Below, one piece after another: positions 25,608 through 36,955 of a stretch of DNA of 64,000 nucleotides. Source of the stretch: Catellatospora paridis (GTDB lineage Bacteria; Actinomycetota; Actinomycetes; Mycobacteriales; Micromonosporaceae); assembly GCF_009720365.1 (NCBI RefSeq), contig NZ_ML769315.1, positions 557,571 through 621,570 on the forward strand. Direction: 5' to 3'. Numbering within the stretch: position 1 is the stretch's first letter; each line of letters begins with the position of its first letter. Made by a program: the position numbers and the translations under genes. The notes beneath the pieces were generated by a model. It had not been told where the DNA came from and did not search any database. It saw only the letters and a program-made list of their open reading frames with translations.

Positions 25608-28600
25608 TCACACCCGCGGCTTCTCGCGCATCTCGAAGGTCTCGATGATGTCGCCCACCTGCAGGTTGTTGTAGCCACCCAGGGTCAGACCACACTCGAA
25701 GCCCTCGCGGACCTCGGTCGCGTCGTCCTTGAACCGCTTGAGCGAGCTGATCGAGGCGGACTCCGCCACGACCGCGCCGTCGCGGACGACCCGTGCCTTG
25801 CCGTTGCGGCGCAGCAGACCCGACCGGACGATACAGCCGGCGATGAGACCCACCTTGGACGAACGGAAGACCTCGCGGACCTCCGCCGAACCCAGGGCGA
25901 CCTCTTCGTACTCCGGCTTGAGCATGCCCTTGAGGGCCGCCTCGATCTCCTCGATGGCCTGGTAGATGACCGTGTAGTACCGGATCTCCACGCCGTTGCG
26001 GTCGGCCAGGTCGCGTGCCTGGTCCATCGGCCGCACGTTGAAGCCGATGATGATCGCGGTCGAGTTCGACGAGGCCGACGCCAGGTTGACGTCGTTCTCC
26101 GTGATCGCACCGACGCCGCGGTGGATGATCCGAAGCTGGATCTCCTCCGGGATCGGCAGCGCGACCAGCGCGTCCTCCAGTGCCTCGACGGAACCGGACA
26201 CGTCGCCCTTGATGATCAGGTCCAGCGAGGTGCGCTCGCCTTCCTTGATCTTCTCCAGCAGCGTCTCCAGCGTCGCCCGGCCGCGCAGGTTCGCCTGCTC
26301 GGCAGCCCGCTTACGGGCCTGCCGCTGCTCGGCGATCTGGCGAACGGTCCGGTCGTCGTCGGCGGCCAGGAAGGTGTCACCCGCACCCGGCACCGCGGTC
26401 AGACCGAGCACCATCACCGGACGGGCGGGACCCGCCTCGGCCAGCGGGGTGCCGTTCTCGTCGAGCATGGCGCGGACGCGACCGTAGGCGTTGCCCGCCA
26501 CGATCGAGTCGCCCACGCGCAGCGTGCCCTTCTGCACCAGGACCGTCGCCACCGGACCGCGGCCCTTGTCGAGCCGGGCCTCGATGGCCAGACCCTGGGC
26601 GTGGCCGTCGATCGGAGCCAGCATCTCCAGCGACGCGTCGGCGGTCAGCAGGACCGCCTCCAGCAGGCCGTCGATGTTGAGACGGCTCTTCGCGGAGATG
26701 TCCACGAACATCGTCTCGCCGCCGTACTCCTCGGCGACCAGGCCGTACTCGGTCAGCTGCTGACGCACCTTGCCCGGGTTGGCCTCCGGCTTGTCGACCT
26801 TGTTCACCGCGACCACGATCGGCACGTCGGCCGCCTTGGCGTGGTTGAGCGCCTCGATCGTCTGCGGCATGACGCCGTCATCGGCCGCCACGACCAGCAC
26901 GACGATGTCGGTGGCCTGGGCGCCACGGGCACGCATGGCGGTGAACGCCTCGTGACCCGGGGTGTCGATGAAGGTGATGGCCCGCTCTTCGCCCTCGTGC
27001 TCGACGTGCACCTGGTACGCGCCGATGTGCTGGGTGATGCCGCCGGCCTCGCCCTCGACCACGTTCGCCGACCGGATCGCGTCCAGCAGCTTGGTCTTAC
27101 CGTGGTCGACGTGACCCATGACGGTCACCACCGGCGGCCGGCTGACCAGACGCTCCTCGTCGACGTCGGCGTCGAGGTCGATGTTGAAGCGGGCCAGCAG
27201 CTCGCGGTCCTCGTCCTCGGGGCTGACAATCTGCACATCGAAGCCGAGGTGCTCGCCGAGCAGCTGCAGCGTCTCGTCCGTGCAGGACTGCGTCGCCGTC
27301 ACCATCTCGCCCAGGTTGAACATCTCCTGGACGAGCGAGCCCGGGTTGGCGTTGATGCGGTCGGCGAAGTCCGACAGCGAGGCGCCGCGCGGCAGCCGGA
27401 TCTCCTGACCCTGACCACGCGGTGCGCCCGAGCTCATCGTGGGCGCGGACAGGTTGTCGAACTCTTGACGCCGCTGCTTCTTGGACTTGCGGCCGCGCGA
27501 CTTGCCGCCGCCACGACCGAACGCACCGGCAGCGCCGCCACCACGGCCACGACCACCGGCACCGCCACCCGGACGGCCTGCGCCACCCGCCGGCGGGCCA
27601 CCGGTGCCACCACCGGGACCACCGCGGTAACCGCCGCCGCCACCGGGCGCACCGCCACCGGGACGGAAGCCCGTGCCGGCGCCAGCGCCGCCACCGGGAC
27701 CGCCTCGGAAGCCGCCGCCACCGGCGCCGCCGCCAGGGCCGCCGCGGAAACCGCCGCCGCCACCGGGACCACCGGGACGGCCTGCGCCGCCACCGGGACC
27801 ACCGGGACGACCTGCGCCGCCACCCGGACGGGCGGGACGCTGGCTGGGCATCGACGCCGGGTTCGGCCGCGGCGGCATGGAAGCCGGGCTGGGCCGAGGC
27901 GGCATGGAAGCCGGGTTGGGTCGGGGCATGCCCGCCGGGGACGGACGCGACGGGGCGCCGCCCTGCGAGATGCCGAACGGGTTGTTGCCGCCGCTGCGCG
28001 GCGGGCGAGCGCCGCCGGGTGCGGCGGGACGGCCCTCACGGGCGCCGCCCTCCGGACGCGGACCGGCCGGACGGCCGTCGCGGCCGCCGCCCTCGGGACG
28101 CGGACCGCCGGGACGTGCGTCACGACGCTCGCCACCGGGCGCGCCGGGACGGCCGCTCGGAGCGGCTGCCGGACGGGCCGCGCTGGAACCGGGCCGGGGC
28201 GGCATGAAGCTGGGCTTCGGGCCGTCACCGCGGGGCTGGTCCTCACGCTGCTTGGCAGCCTGCTGAGCCGCCCGGACGGAGGCCTCCTGCTCGGCCTTGA
28301 GCGCCGAGGCGCGGGCCTCGGCTGCGGCGACCTCGATGTCATGGGCGCTGGCCGGCTTCGTCACCGGGGTGGGCGGAACCATGGAGGTCGGTGCCTTCGG
28401 CTTCATGGGCGCTGCCGCCGAGGGCTTCTTGGGGGGTGCCGGCCGTGCCGTCACCCGGGGTTCGTTCGCGGTCGCCGCCGTGGTCGCTGCCGCCGCGGGC
28501 GCCGACGGCGCACTCGGGGCGCTGGGCGCTCCCGAGCCGGCCGCGAAGGCGTCCTTCAGCCGACGGGCGACGGGAGCCTCTACGGTGCTCGACGCGGACT

Positions 28601-28697
28601 TGACGAACTCGCCCATCTCTTTGAGTTTGGCGAGAACGTTCTTGCTCTCGACGCCGAGCTCCTTAGCAAGCTCGTGTACGCGGGCCTTGCCTGCCAC
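25608..28697 (-). CDS. infB: Translation initiation factor IF-2
   Basis: IF-2 is the GTPase that brings initiator tRNA to the ribosome. The 1029-residue protein has an N-terminal IF2N domain ([26 protein letters not shown]), a long linker, the G1 motif GHVDHGKT near residue 527, and standard domains II-IV. The linker (about residues 160-400, bases 27490-28210) is nearly all Gly, Pro, Arg and Ala, with many GGPGGG and PRPNPASMP repeats. A GTG at 28697 is chosen, with AGGAG 4 nt before it; a second in-frame GTG lies four codons upstream. Confidence 0.97.
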   Translation of the reverse strand: MAGKARVHELAKELGVESKNVLAKLKEMGEFVKSASSTVEAPVARRLKDAFAAGSGAPSAPSAPSAPAAAATTAATANEPRVTARPAPPKKPSAAAPMKPKAPTSMVPPTPVTKPASAHDIEVAAAEARASALKAEQEASVRAAQQAAKQREDQPRGDGPKPSFMPPRPGSSAARPAAAPSGRPGAPGGERRDARPGGPRPEGGGRDGRPAGPRPEGGAREGRPAAPGGARPPRSGGNNPFGISQGGAPSRPSPAGMPRPNPASMPPRPSPASMPPRPNPASMPSQRPARPGGGAGRPGGPGGGAGRPGGPGGGGGFRGGPGGGAGGGGFRGGPGGGAGAGTGFRPGGGAPGGGGGYRGGPGGGTGGPPAGGAGRPGGGAGGRGRGGGAAGAFGRGGGKSRGRKSKKQRRQEFDNLSAPTMSSGAPRGQGQEIRLPRGASLSDFADRINANPGSLVQEMFNLGEMVTATQSCTDETLQLLGEHLGFDVQIVSPEDEDRELLARFNIDLDADVDEERLVSRPPVVTVMGHVDHGKTKLLDAIRSANVVEGEAGGITQHIGAYQVHVEHEGEERAITFIDTPGHEAFTAMRARGAQATDIVVLVVAADDGVMPQTIEALNHAKAADVPIVVAVNKVDKPEANPGKVRQQLTEYGLVAEEYGGETMFVDISAKSRLNIDGLLEAVLLTADASLEMLAPIDGHAQGLAIEARLDKGRGPVATVLVQKGTLRVGDSIVAGNAYGRVRAMLDENGTPLAEAGPARPVMVLGLTAVPGAGDTFLAADDDRTVRQIAEQRQARKRAAEQANLRGRATLETLLEKIKEGERTSLDLIIKGDVSGSVEALEDALVALPIPEEIQLRIIHRGVGAITENDVNLASASSNSTAIIIGFNVRPMDQARDLADRNGVEIRYYTVIYQAIEEIEAALKGMLKPEYEEVALGSAEVREVFRSSKVGLIAGCIVRSGLLRRNGKARVVRDGAVVAESASISSLKRFKDDATEVREGFECGLTLGGYNNLQVGDIIETFEMREKPRV

Positions 28698-28918
28698 TGC
28701 ACTCCTCACTCCGAGGTCGCACGGGCAGTGACCCGCTACGACCTCACTTGTGCACTTGAAGCCTGATCATTTTTGCGACTTCATCGTGTGCCCATGCCGG
28801 TAGTCCTACCTTGCTTGATCCTCAGACGGGGCTGATGAGGCCGCCGCCTACGGTGGGTCCGCCACCCCGTGACTGGTCTGACGGTGATCCTTCGGATCGG
28901 TTCGTGACCCTCGGGCCG

Positions 28919-29239
28919 TCACGGTCCGTGGATCGCCTCGGCCAGCTCGCCGGTGTCGATGACCCCGGTGATCCGCAGCGCGCGCCCGAAGGCACGACGC
29001 CGCAGCGCCAGCTCGAGACAGGCCGCTGTCGGGTGCACGTGGGCACCCCGGCCGGTCAATCTGCGTCGCGGGTCGGGTCGGAGACTGAACTGGTCAGCTC
29101 CCGACGCCACCGCCACGACGCGGAGCAGTTCGGTAGCGCACGCCCGCTGCCTGCATCCGACGCACGTGCGCACCGGAGGCGGCACAGGCGTGACTGATGA
29201 GGCCGCCACAAGCGGTGCGGGCCGCGAGCGTCGTACCAC
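28919..29239 (-). CDS. YlxR (DUF448) RNA-binding protein
   Basis: A 106-residue YlxR protein with the signature RTCVGCRQ near residue 24, then RRLTGRGAHVHPTAACLELALRRRAFGRAL. YlxR proteins are small RNA-binding or nucleoid-associated proteins encoded in nusA-infB operons; in some bacteria they affect RNase P or transcription. An N-terminal extension of about 22 Pro/Ala/Val residues precedes the usual core. TAGACT (29246-29251) is 6 nt before the GTG and just past the nusA stop, so an internal promoter is possible. Confidence 0.93.
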   Translation of the reverse strand: MVRRSRPAPLVAASSVTPVPPPVRTCVGCRQRACATELLRVVAVASGADQFSLRPDPRRRLTGRGAHVHPTAACLELALRRRAFGRALRITGVIDTGELAEAIHGP

Positions 29240-29254
29240 CTGATGAGTCTACCC

Positions 29255-30310
29255 CTACGCGGAGACGGGGGTGCCGCCCGGCTCCGTCTCGTGATCAGCC
29301 GCGGAGCGCGGTCCACGCGGTTGCGCGGCCCCAGAGTCGGCCGCGTCGGAGCGGATGTCGATCCGCCAACCGGTCAGACGGGCAGCCAACCTGGCATTCT
29401 GCCCTTCCCGACCGATGGCCAGGGAGAGCTGGTAGTCAGGGACGGTGACGCGCGCCGCACGCGTTGCGAGATCCACCACTTCGACCTTCAGCGCCTTCGC
29501 CGGGGAGAGCGCGTTGCCCACGAACTCCGCCGGGTCGTCCGACCAGTCGATGATGTCGATCTTCTCGCCGTGCAGTTCACTCATGACCGCGCGCACCCGC
29601 TGGCCCATCGGGCCGATGCAGGCGCCCTTCGGGTTGACTCCCTGCACGTTGGACCGCACCGCGATCTTGGTGCGGTGGCCGGCCTCGCGCGCGATCGCGG
29701 CGATCTCGACGGTGCCGTCGGCGATCTCCGGGACCTCCAGCGCGAACAGCTTCTTCACCAGCGCCGGGTGCGAGCGGGACAGGGTCACCTGCGGCCCGCG
29801 GAAGCTCTTGGCGACGTGCACCACCACGCAGCGGATGCGCTGACCGTGCGGGTACGTCTCGCCGGGGACCTGCTCCGACTGCGGCAGCACGGCCTCGACC
29901 TTGCCCAGGTCGACCGAGACGATGCCCTTCTCGGTACGGCTCTCGTGCGCCTGGATCACGCCGGTGACCAGGTCACCGTCGCGGTTGACGTACTCGCCGA
30001 AGTGCACCTCGTCGGTCGCCTCGCGCAGGCGCTGCAGGATGACCTGCTTGGCCGTCATCGCCGCGATCCGGCCGAAGTCGTGCGGGGTGTCGTCCCACTC
30101 CCGCAGCAGCTCGTTCTCGCCGCCGTACTCCTGCGCGTACACCACGGCCGCGCCGGACTGGCGGTTGATCTCCACGCGCGCGTGCGACTGCGCGCCCTCG
30201 GTGTGCCGGTATGCGGTGAGCAGCGCAGACTCGATTGCCTGCAGGATGGTCTCCTCGGAGATCTCCTTATCACGTGCCAGCGCACGGAGCGCCGCAAGAT
30301 CGATGTTCAC
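29255..30310 (-). CDS. nusA: Transcription termination/antitermination factor NusA
   Basis: NusA binds RNA polymerase and controls pausing, termination and rRNA antitermination. The 351 residues contain the N-terminal polymerase-binding domain, an S1 domain (about 108-180) and two KH domains with the conserved [21 protein letters not shown] and [24 protein letters not shown]. It lacks the C-terminal acidic repeats of proteobacterial NusA, as usual in actinobacteria. The GTG start overlaps the rimP stop as GTGA. Confidence 0.97.
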   Translation of the reverse strand: MNIDLAALRALARDKEISEETILQAIESALLTAYRHTEGAQSHARVEINRQSGAAVVYAQEYGGENELLREWDDTPHDFGRIAAMTAKQVILQRLREATDEVHFGEYVNRDGDLVTGVIQAHESRTEKGIVSVDLGKVEAVLPQSEQVPGETYPHGQRIRCVVVHVAKSFRGPQVTLSRSHPALVKKLFALEVPEIADGTVEIAAIAREAGHRTKIAVRSNVQGVNPKGACIGPMGQRVRAVMSELHGEKIDIIDWSDDPAEFVGNALSPAKALKVEVVDLATRAARVTVPDYQLSLAIGREGQNARLAARLTGWRIDIRSDAADSGAAQPRGPRSAADHETEPGGTPVSA

Positions 30311-30975
30311 CGCTCTTCTCCTTCATCGTCCCGCTCGTCGTCCAGTTCGTCGTCACCGAGCTCCTCGTCGTCGGACGAGTCGTCGTCGAACTCCGCGAGC
30401 TCCTCATCGGAGATCTCATTCATGCGCTTGAACTCGACCTGGACGTGTCCGGGGCCCAGCGCGTCGTAGCCGAGCGCGTGCTCCTTGCCGTCCACGTCGA
30501 GGGTGATCCCGTCGGCGTCGGCGGCGAGCACGCGGCCGGTCAGCGTCTTGTCCCCCGCCTTGACCTTCACCAGCCGGCCCGCGTTGCGGGCCCAGTGGCG
30601 CGGCAGGGTCAGCGGCCGGTCCACCCCGGGCGAGGAGACCTCCAACTGGTACTCGCCCATGATCAGATCTGTGCCGGACTCCTCGGCCTCGTCCAGCGCT
30701 CGCGACACGGCGCGGGAGACGTCGGCGATGGCGTCCAGGCCCACGCCGCCGTCGCCGTCGATCATCACCCGGACCAGGTGCCGGCGGCCGACCTGCTTGA
30801 CCGACAGCTCCTCAAGGTCGTAGCCGGTGCCGGCCACCACGGGATCGATCACGGCCTGCAACCGGGCGCGGCGCGCCGCCAGTTCGGCTGGAGAGGTCCT
30901 GGCTGGAGCCGGTGCCGCCGCCCGGGCGGGCGTACGGCCCGCCTGACGTCCTGTGGCACGGCCACGCTGAGCCAT
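30307..30975 (-). CDS. rimP: Ribosome maturation factor RimP
   Basis: RimP assists early assembly of the 30S head and central pseudoknot. The 222-residue protein has a basic N-terminal extension (about 1-30), the RimP N domain, the [20 protein letters not shown] block of the SH3-like C domain, and an unusually long acidic end ([22 protein letters not shown]). The ATG at 30975 gives the expected family start. It heads the rimP-nusA-ylxR-infB series. Confidence 0.93.
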   Translation of the reverse strand: MAQRGRATGRQAGRTPARAAAPAPARTSPAELAARRARLQAVIDPVVAGTGYDLEELSVKQVGRRHLVRVMIDGDGGVGLDAIADVSRAVSRALDEAEESGTDLIMGEYQLEVSSPGVDRPLTLPRHWARNAGRLVKVKAGDKTLTGRVLAADADGITLDVDGKEHALGYDALGPGHVQVEFKRMNEISDEELAEFDDDSSDDEELGDDELDDERDDEGEER

Positions 30976-31127
30976 CTGGGGCACCCCTCTCGGTGATTCA
31001 TCGACTGCGCAGAGCGTAACCCGCGAGCACGCGGCAGCTACCAGCGGCGCGCTGCGGTCGCGGCGCGCGGCGTTCGACACGTGATCAAGGAGTGGCAGCC
31101 GCGGCCGCCATAAGGGAGACTGGCGCG

Positions 31128-31646
31128 GTGCGTACGCGGGGAAATGATCATAGCTGGTCGGGGGGCTCCCGGCCGAATCGACGGCAGCTGCTGCGGGCCG
31201 GTGCGATGACGGCGACGGCCGCCGCGACCGTGACCGCCCTGGCCGGTTGCGACCTGCTCGACCCCACCCCGGATGCACCACCGCCGCCGGACGCGCTGAT
31301 GGGCCTGCTGGCCGGCACCCACGCACTGGTCTCCGCGTACGACGCCGCACTGGCTGCCGACACCACGCTCACCACGCTGCTGACCCCGTTGCGCGAGACG
31401 CACCGCGCGCACGCCGCCGCCCTGGACGCGATCATGAGCCCCCGGCCCTCACCGAGCGCCTTCACCGCCGCCACCGCCGCCCCGGTCACCGGCGACCGCA
31501 AGGCGATCCTCAAGAGCCTGCGCACCGCCGAGGTGTCCGCCGCCAAGCAGGCAGTCGAGGCCTGCGTGGCCACCACCGCGGTCCGCGCGGTGCTCGTGGG
31601 CGAGATCGCCGCCGCCCGCGCCACCCACGTGGAGGTGCTGGCATGA
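31128..31646 (+). CDS. Tat-type lipoprotein with ferritin-like helical domain
   Basis: The GTG at 31128 starts a 172-residue precursor. NRRQLLRAG (17-25) is a twin-arginine-like signal, and LAGC (38-41) is a lipobox, so the mature protein should be a lipid-anchored extracytoplasmic protein starting at C41. The rest is helical and Ala-rich, with a histidine in ETHRAHAAALDAIM. Its helical pattern resembles the DUF4439 protein that follows with a 4-nt overlap. A role in metal binding or storage at the envelope is possible but not shown. Confidence 0.75.
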   Translation: MRTRGNDHSWSGGSRPNRRQLLRAGAMTATAAATVTALAGCDLLDPTPDAPPPPDALMGLLAGTHALVSAYDAALAADTTLTTLLTPLRETHRAHAAALDAIMSPRPSPSAFTAATAAPVTGDRKAILKSLRTAEVSAAKQAVEACVATTAVRAVLVGEIAAARATHVEVLA

Positions 31647-32080
31647 GCGAGCGGTTGGTGGAGCGCCTGCAGGCCGCGCTGAGCGCGGAGCACAGTGCGA
31701 TCTTCGCGTACGCCCGGTTCGGGGTGCTGCTGGACAAGACCGGGCAGAAGGAGGCGCGGACCGGCGAGGAGACGCACCGGACCCGGCGCGACGCGCTACT
31801 GGTGCAGCTCGCCGACCTGAAGGCGACCGCGCCCGTCGCACAGGCGGGTTACGCGCTGCCGTTCCCGGTGGCCACTCCGGCCGACGCGCTGAAGCTCGCG
31901 GCCTATGTCGAGGACGGCGTGGCGGCGACCTGGCGGGCCGCGCTGGCCGACGCCGAGGGCGAGGTGCGGCGCCAGATCCTGCTGGCCTACACCGACGCCG
32001 CGGTACGCGGCACGCGCTGGCGCAAGCTCGCCGCCGTCATCCCCGCCACCGTGCAGTATCCGGGCCGCAAGACCCAGTAG
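31643..32080 (+). CDS. DUF4439 ferritin-like protein
   Basis: A 145-residue helical protein. The first helix LQAALSAEHSAIFAYARFGVLL and the third-helix region YVEDGVAATWRAALADAEGEVRRQILLAYTDAA fit the DUF4439 ferritin-like family. Potential ligands E16, H17 and Y23 occur, but a full di-iron set is not obvious. There is no signal peptide. It is coupled to the lipoprotein gene (ATGA overlap), so the two probably work together. Confidence 0.82.
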   Translation: MSERLVERLQAALSAEHSAIFAYARFGVLLDKTGQKEARTGEETHRTRRDALLVQLADLKATAPVAQAGYALPFPVATPADALKLAAYVEDGVAATWRAALADAEGEVRRQILLAYTDAAVRGTRWRKLAAVIPATVQYPGRKTQ

Positions 32081-32121
32081 CAGGCGATGCCCGCCAGTTC
32101 ACGGCACAGGTCTTGCTAACC

Positions 32122-32141
32122 GCATACCGGGTATGCATACT
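32122..32141 (+). promoter_or_regulatory. PadR operator overlapping a leaderless promoter
   Basis: GCATACCGGGTATGC (32122-32136) is a perfect palindrome around ATACCGGGTAT. It is followed directly by the -10-like CATACT (32136-32141), 8 nt before the padR ATG at 32150. Such ATAC...GTAT sites are typical of PadR autoregulation. Confidence 0.72.
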
Positions 32142-32149
32142 CAGTAGCC

Positions 32150-32709
32150 ATGTCCATCCGGCATGGTTTGCTCGCCCTGCTCGAACGCGGTCCCCGCTAC
32201 GGCTACCAGCTCCGGGCCGAGTTCGAGGACTCGACCGGCTCCACCTGGCCGCTCAACATCGGCCAGGTCTACACCACCCTCAACCGCCTCGACCGCGACG
32301 GCCTCGTACGTGCGCTGCCGGAGAACGACGGGGGGCAGCGCCCCTACGAGATCACCGGGGAGGGGCGCGCCGAACTCGCGCTCTGGTTCGCCACCCCGAT
32401 CGCCCGCGCGGACCGGCCCCGCGACGAGCTGGCCATCAAGCTCGCGCTCGCCATCACCACGCCCGGTATCGACGTGCAGGCCGTGGTGCAGACCCAGCGC
32501 AGCGCGACGATGCGCGCGCTGCAGGAGTACACCCGGCTCAAGCGCACCGACGCCGAACTGCCCTGGCGGCTCGTGCTCGAGGCGATGATCTTCCAGTCCG
32601 AGGCCGAGCTGCGCTGGCTCGACCACTGCGAGACGGCCCTGGTGCGCTACGAGAGACCTGCCGCCGCCCCGCTGCCCGCGCACGACGACACCCCTCGGGA
32701 GGCCCGGCG

Positions 32710-32713
<4 letters not shown>
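32150..32713 (+). CDS. PadR family transcriptional regulator
   Basis: A 187-residue PadR protein: winged helix MSIRHGLLALLERGPRYGYQLRAEFED and INIGQVYTTLNRLDRDGLVR-like recognition segment, then the dimerising C-terminal helical domain typical of the longer PadR subfamily. It heads a three-gene operon with an ABC ATPase and an FtsX-type permease, all with 4-nt overlaps. The usual job of such PadR proteins is to repress their own export operon until a toxic compound binds. The ligand is unknown. Confidence 0.93.
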
Positions 32714-33425
<712 letters not shown>

Positions 33426-33429
<4 letters not shown>

Positions 33430-36110
33430 GGTGGCTGCGGGCCTGGGCTCCCGCGCTGCGCATGGCGCGCCGGGAGGCGCTGCGCTCCCGTGGCCGCTCC
33501 GCCCTGGTCATCGCCATGATCGGATTGCCGGTGGCGATGATGTCGTTCGTCGCGGCCACCTACGACATGCACCGGCTCACGCCCGACGAGGAGCTGACCC
33601 GCCAGATCGGGCAGCACGACGCGCAGGTCGAGTGGGTCGCCGACGGGCCGGTCACGCAGCCCCCCTTGGGCAACGGCTACTCCACCACGGGTGGGATGCG
33701 CAGCACACCGCCGACTGCGGTCGAGCTGCTGGCGGTGCTGCCCGCCGGCTCGACGGTCAGCCAGGTCGCCGAGGGCGGCGTCGACGTGTTCACCCCGGAC
33801 GGCATCGGCGGCGTGAGCGCCCGCGGGGTCGACCTCGCCGACCGGCGGCTGGGCGGCTTCGTGGAGCTGCTGTCGGGCGTCGCGCCCGCCCGCGCCGACG
33901 AGGTCGCCCTCAACGAGGGTTTGGCCGACCGGCTGGGAGTGGGCGTCGGCGGGCAGATCCGCACGGCGAACCCCGAGTACACGTACACCGTCACCGCGAT
34001 CGTGGAGTTCCCGTCCTCGCTGCGGGAGACCGTCGTCTTCCGGCCGGGTGTCCTGCCGCCGCCGGCGGGCTGGCTGGTCGACACGCCGTCGCCCGTGCTG
34101 TGGGCCGACGTGCAGAAGCTCAACGAGTACGGCCTCGTCATCCGGAGCCGTGCCGTCGCACTCGACCCGCCGGCCGTCCCGGTGGAGTCCCCCATGGGGT
34201 CCAGCGAGGTCGAGGAGGTCGCCGTCGGCGCGATCATGGTCGTACTGATCATGCTGGAGGTCGTGCTGCTGGCCGGTCCGGCCTTCGCCGTCGGAGCGCG
34301 GCGGCGCAGCCGCGACCTCGCGCTGGTCGCCGCCGCCGGTGGAACCCCTGCCCACCTGCGGCGCATCGTGCTGGCCGACGGCGTGGTGCTGGGCCTGGGC
34401 GCGGCCGTCGCCGCCGTCGCGCTCGGTATCACCACAGCCGTGCTCACCCTGCCGCTGTTCGAGCAGTACCTGGTCTACGCCCGGGCCGGGGGCCTGCGGA
34501 TCTTCCCGGCCGCCCAGCTCGGCGTCGTGCTGCTCGCGGTCGGCGCGGGTCTGGCGGCCGCGATGGTGCCCGCGTTCACCGCCGCGCGGCAGAGCGTGGT
34601 CACCGTGCTCGCCGGCCGCCGGGGCGTCACCCGGTCCCGCAAACGCTGGATCACCCTCGGCACGGTGCTCGCGGCGGGCGGTGCGGTGATCGCCGTCGCG
34701 GGCGCCGGGCTCGGCGGGACCACCGCCATCATGGCCGGCCTGGTGCTCGGCGAACTCGGCCTGGTGCTGCTCACTCCTTCGCTGGTCGGTCTCATCGCCC
34801 GGACCGGACGGTGGCTGCCGCTCGCGCCGCGGATCGCGCTGCGTGACACCGCCCGCAACCGCGGCTCAGCCGCGCCGGCGATCTCGGCCGTGATGGCCGC
34901 GGTCGCCGGAGCGGTCGCCATCGGGGCGTTCGTCGGCAGCGACGAGCAGCAGCGGTTCGACAGCTACGACCCGCGGATGCCGGTCGGCAACGTGCTGGTG
35001 CGGCAGAACGCGCCCGACACCGCTGCGCCGCCGGACGTGGTCCGGGTGCAGGAGGCGGTGCGCCAGGCGCTGCCCGACGCGCGGACGTACGCGCTGCAGT
35101 CTCCCGTCTGCGTGGACCCGGCCGAGGGGCGCGGCTGCTCGCTGCGCCTTGACATGCCGCCCGCGGCCCGCTGTCCGGCCTCTTCCGACCCCGCCATCAC
35201 CAACGAGCAGCGGGATCAGGCCGCACTCGAGGACGCGCGCTGCGCGTGGGAGCGGGGCATCGGCTCGATCCAGTTCGCGGTCGTCGACGATGCGGCGGCG
35301 CTGGAGGCGATCAGCAGCGCGCCCGCGGCCGACCTGGCCCAGGCCCGGCAGACGCTGGCGGCGGGCGGCCTGGTGGTCGCCGATCCCCGCTACATCAGCG
35401 GCGGCATGGTGTCGGTCATCGTGACCGAGTGGCAGGAGCAGACCGCGCAGCAGAAGCAGCAGGATCCGTTCGACCGGCCGCCGGTGGCGGTGCCCGCCGC
35501 GGTGCTGCCGAGCGGTACGCAGACCGCCGCGTTCGCCGTGGCCACACCCGCCCTGATCCAGCGGCTCGGGCTCGGCGTGCGCCGGGACATGGTGATCGCC
35601 GCCGTCGGGCACGTGGCCTCCGCCGAGGAGACCGAGCGGCTCAACGCGGCCGTGCATGCCGTGGCCGGAAACCTCGGCGTGGAGGTCGAGCAGGGGGCCC
35701 GGTACCGCGAGGACCCGATCGTCTGGATCCTCGGCCTGGTCGCGGCGCTCATCGCGCTGGGCGCCGCGGGCATCGCCACCGGCCTGGCCGCCGCGGACGG
35801 CCGTGCCGACCTGGCCACCCTCGGCGCCGTCGGGGCCAGCCCGCGGCTGCGCCGTCTGCTGTCGCTGAGCCAGTCCGGGGTGATCTCCGGCTTGGGCGCC
35901 GTGCTCGGAGTGCTCGCCGGCCTGGGCACCACGGCCGTGCTGATCGCCGCGCTCAACGCGGGCGGCGACCACATCCGGTTCGGCGACGCCCCGATGCACC
36001 TGTTCCTGCCCTGGGAGACCATCGCCATCGTGCTGGCCGTCCCCCTGGTCGCCATGACCGGCGCGGGCCTCCTGACCCGCTCCCGCCTCCCCATCGAACG
36101 CCGCATGTAG
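33426..36110 (+). CDS. FtsX-like ABC permease
   Basis: An 894-residue permease with an N-terminal membrane segment (about 22-42), a large extracytoplasmic region, a first FtsX unit (about 265-390), a middle domain with three or four further segments, and a second FtsX unit at the C-terminus (about 775-890). Such duplicated permeases with a MacB-type ATPase export peptides or antibiotics, or act in envelope stress. The extracytoplasmic region around 575-625 has several cysteines. It ends one base before a family C palindrome that likely terminates the operon. Confidence 0.92.
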
Positions 36111-36158
36111 GAAAGGAAGGGCACCTTCACATCGCTATACGTAGCGGAAGGTGCCCTT
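36111..36158. repeat. Family C palindrome, copy 2 (likely operon terminator)
   Basis: This 48-bp unit starts GAAAGGAAGGGCACCTTC and folds on itself: AAGGGCACCTTC pairs with GAAGGTGCCCTT, with GCTATACGTAGC in the middle. It begins at the base after the FtsX stop. The copy at 36908-36955 is its exact reverse complement. Confidence 0.92.
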
Positions 36159-36411
36159 CCTAACATAAATCGGCCGTGACCTGGGCTGATGCGGAGGTTG
36201 CGGTGCGACCGCCGACGTCCGGACGCCTACGGCCGGTCGGGCCGACGTTGCTGTTTCGGGGAGACTGCGGCTTCGGCCTCGGCCATTGCTGCACTTTCCG
36301 TGAAACTGTGCGACGGGGTGACGACCTGCCCGGCTTGGCGGAGAGGTCGGTGCGGGCCGGGTTGAAGGTCGCGGTCTTTCGTACCTCGGTCGGTTGCGGC
36401 ACACTGTGCCG
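36159..36411. other. Spacer between the ABC operon and the Ddn-like gene
   Basis: This stretch holds no gene. It includes a weak family G-like palindrome (GTTTCGGGGAGACTGC at 36254-36269 and GCACTTTCCGTGAAAC at 36291-36306) and presumably the promoter of the Ddn-like gene. Confidence 0.5.
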
Positions 36412-36870
36412 ATGCTGCCCCGCCTCGCCCGTTACCTGGGCCATCGCCGTTGGTTCGCCCGCATGGGCAGGTTCCTCGTCCCGGCCGACCGCGCGGTCGC
36501 CAAGCTGACCAAGGGGCGGGTCGTGGCGCTGGGCCTGCTGCCCACGCTCATTCTCACCACCACCGGCCGCAAGTCCGGCCAGCCGCGCACGCAACCGCTG
36601 CTGTACGTACGCGACGGCGAGAACTTCGTGGTGACCGGCTCGAACTGGGGCCAGCAGGGCCACCCGGCCTGGTCGGTGAACCTGCTCGCCACGCCGGACG
36701 CGGTGGTCACCCTCGGCGGACGCGAGCTCCCGGTGCGCGGCGTGCTCGCCGACGGAGCCGAGCGCGAGCGCCTGTGGCAACTGCTGCTGACGGTGTGGCC
36801 CGCCTACCAGACCTACCAGGAGCGCGCCTCGAACCGCGTGATCCGGATCTTCAGCCTCGTCCCCCGCTGA
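36412..36870 (+). CDS. Deazaflavin (F420)-dependent nitroreductase family protein
   Basis: A 152-residue split-barrel protein of the Ddn family: TTTGRKSGQPRTQPLLYVRDGENFVVTGSNWG is the typical core that binds coenzyme F420. In mycobacteria such enzymes reduce quinones, and some activate nitroimidazoles. The physiological substrate here is unknown. The ATG at 36412 has a weak CACACT box 6 nt upstream. The gene is flanked by two perfect inverted copies of family C. Confidence 0.9.
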   Translation: MLPRLARYLGHRRWFARMGRFLVPADRAVAKLTKGRVVALGLLPTLILTTTGRKSGQPRTQPLLYVRDGENFVVTGSNWGQQGHPAWSVNLLATPDAVVTLGGRELPVRGVLADGAERERLWQLLLTVWPAYQTYQERASNRVIRIFSLVPR

Positions 36871-36907
36871 CCCGCTGCCGCCCAGCTCAGGGCCTCGGAC
36901 CGTCAAC

Positions 36908-36955
36908 AAGGGCACCTTCCGCTACGTATAGCGATGTGAAGGTGCCCTTCCTTTC
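36908..36955. repeat. Family C palindrome, copy 3
   Basis: All 48 bases are the exact reverse complement of 36111-36158. It lies between the convergent Ddn-like gene and the VIT1 gene and abuts the VIT1 stop at 36956, so it may terminate both. Confidence 0.92.

Noticed and set aside
25569..28766. 1,000-codon plus-strand frame opposite infB
   Set aside because: Antisense to IF-2; its Thr/Ala/Gly runs are the mirror of the Gly/Pro-rich linker.
36176..36508. Plus-strand frame before the Ddn-like gene
   Set aside because: It overlaps the true gene in another frame and covers a degenerate palindrome.
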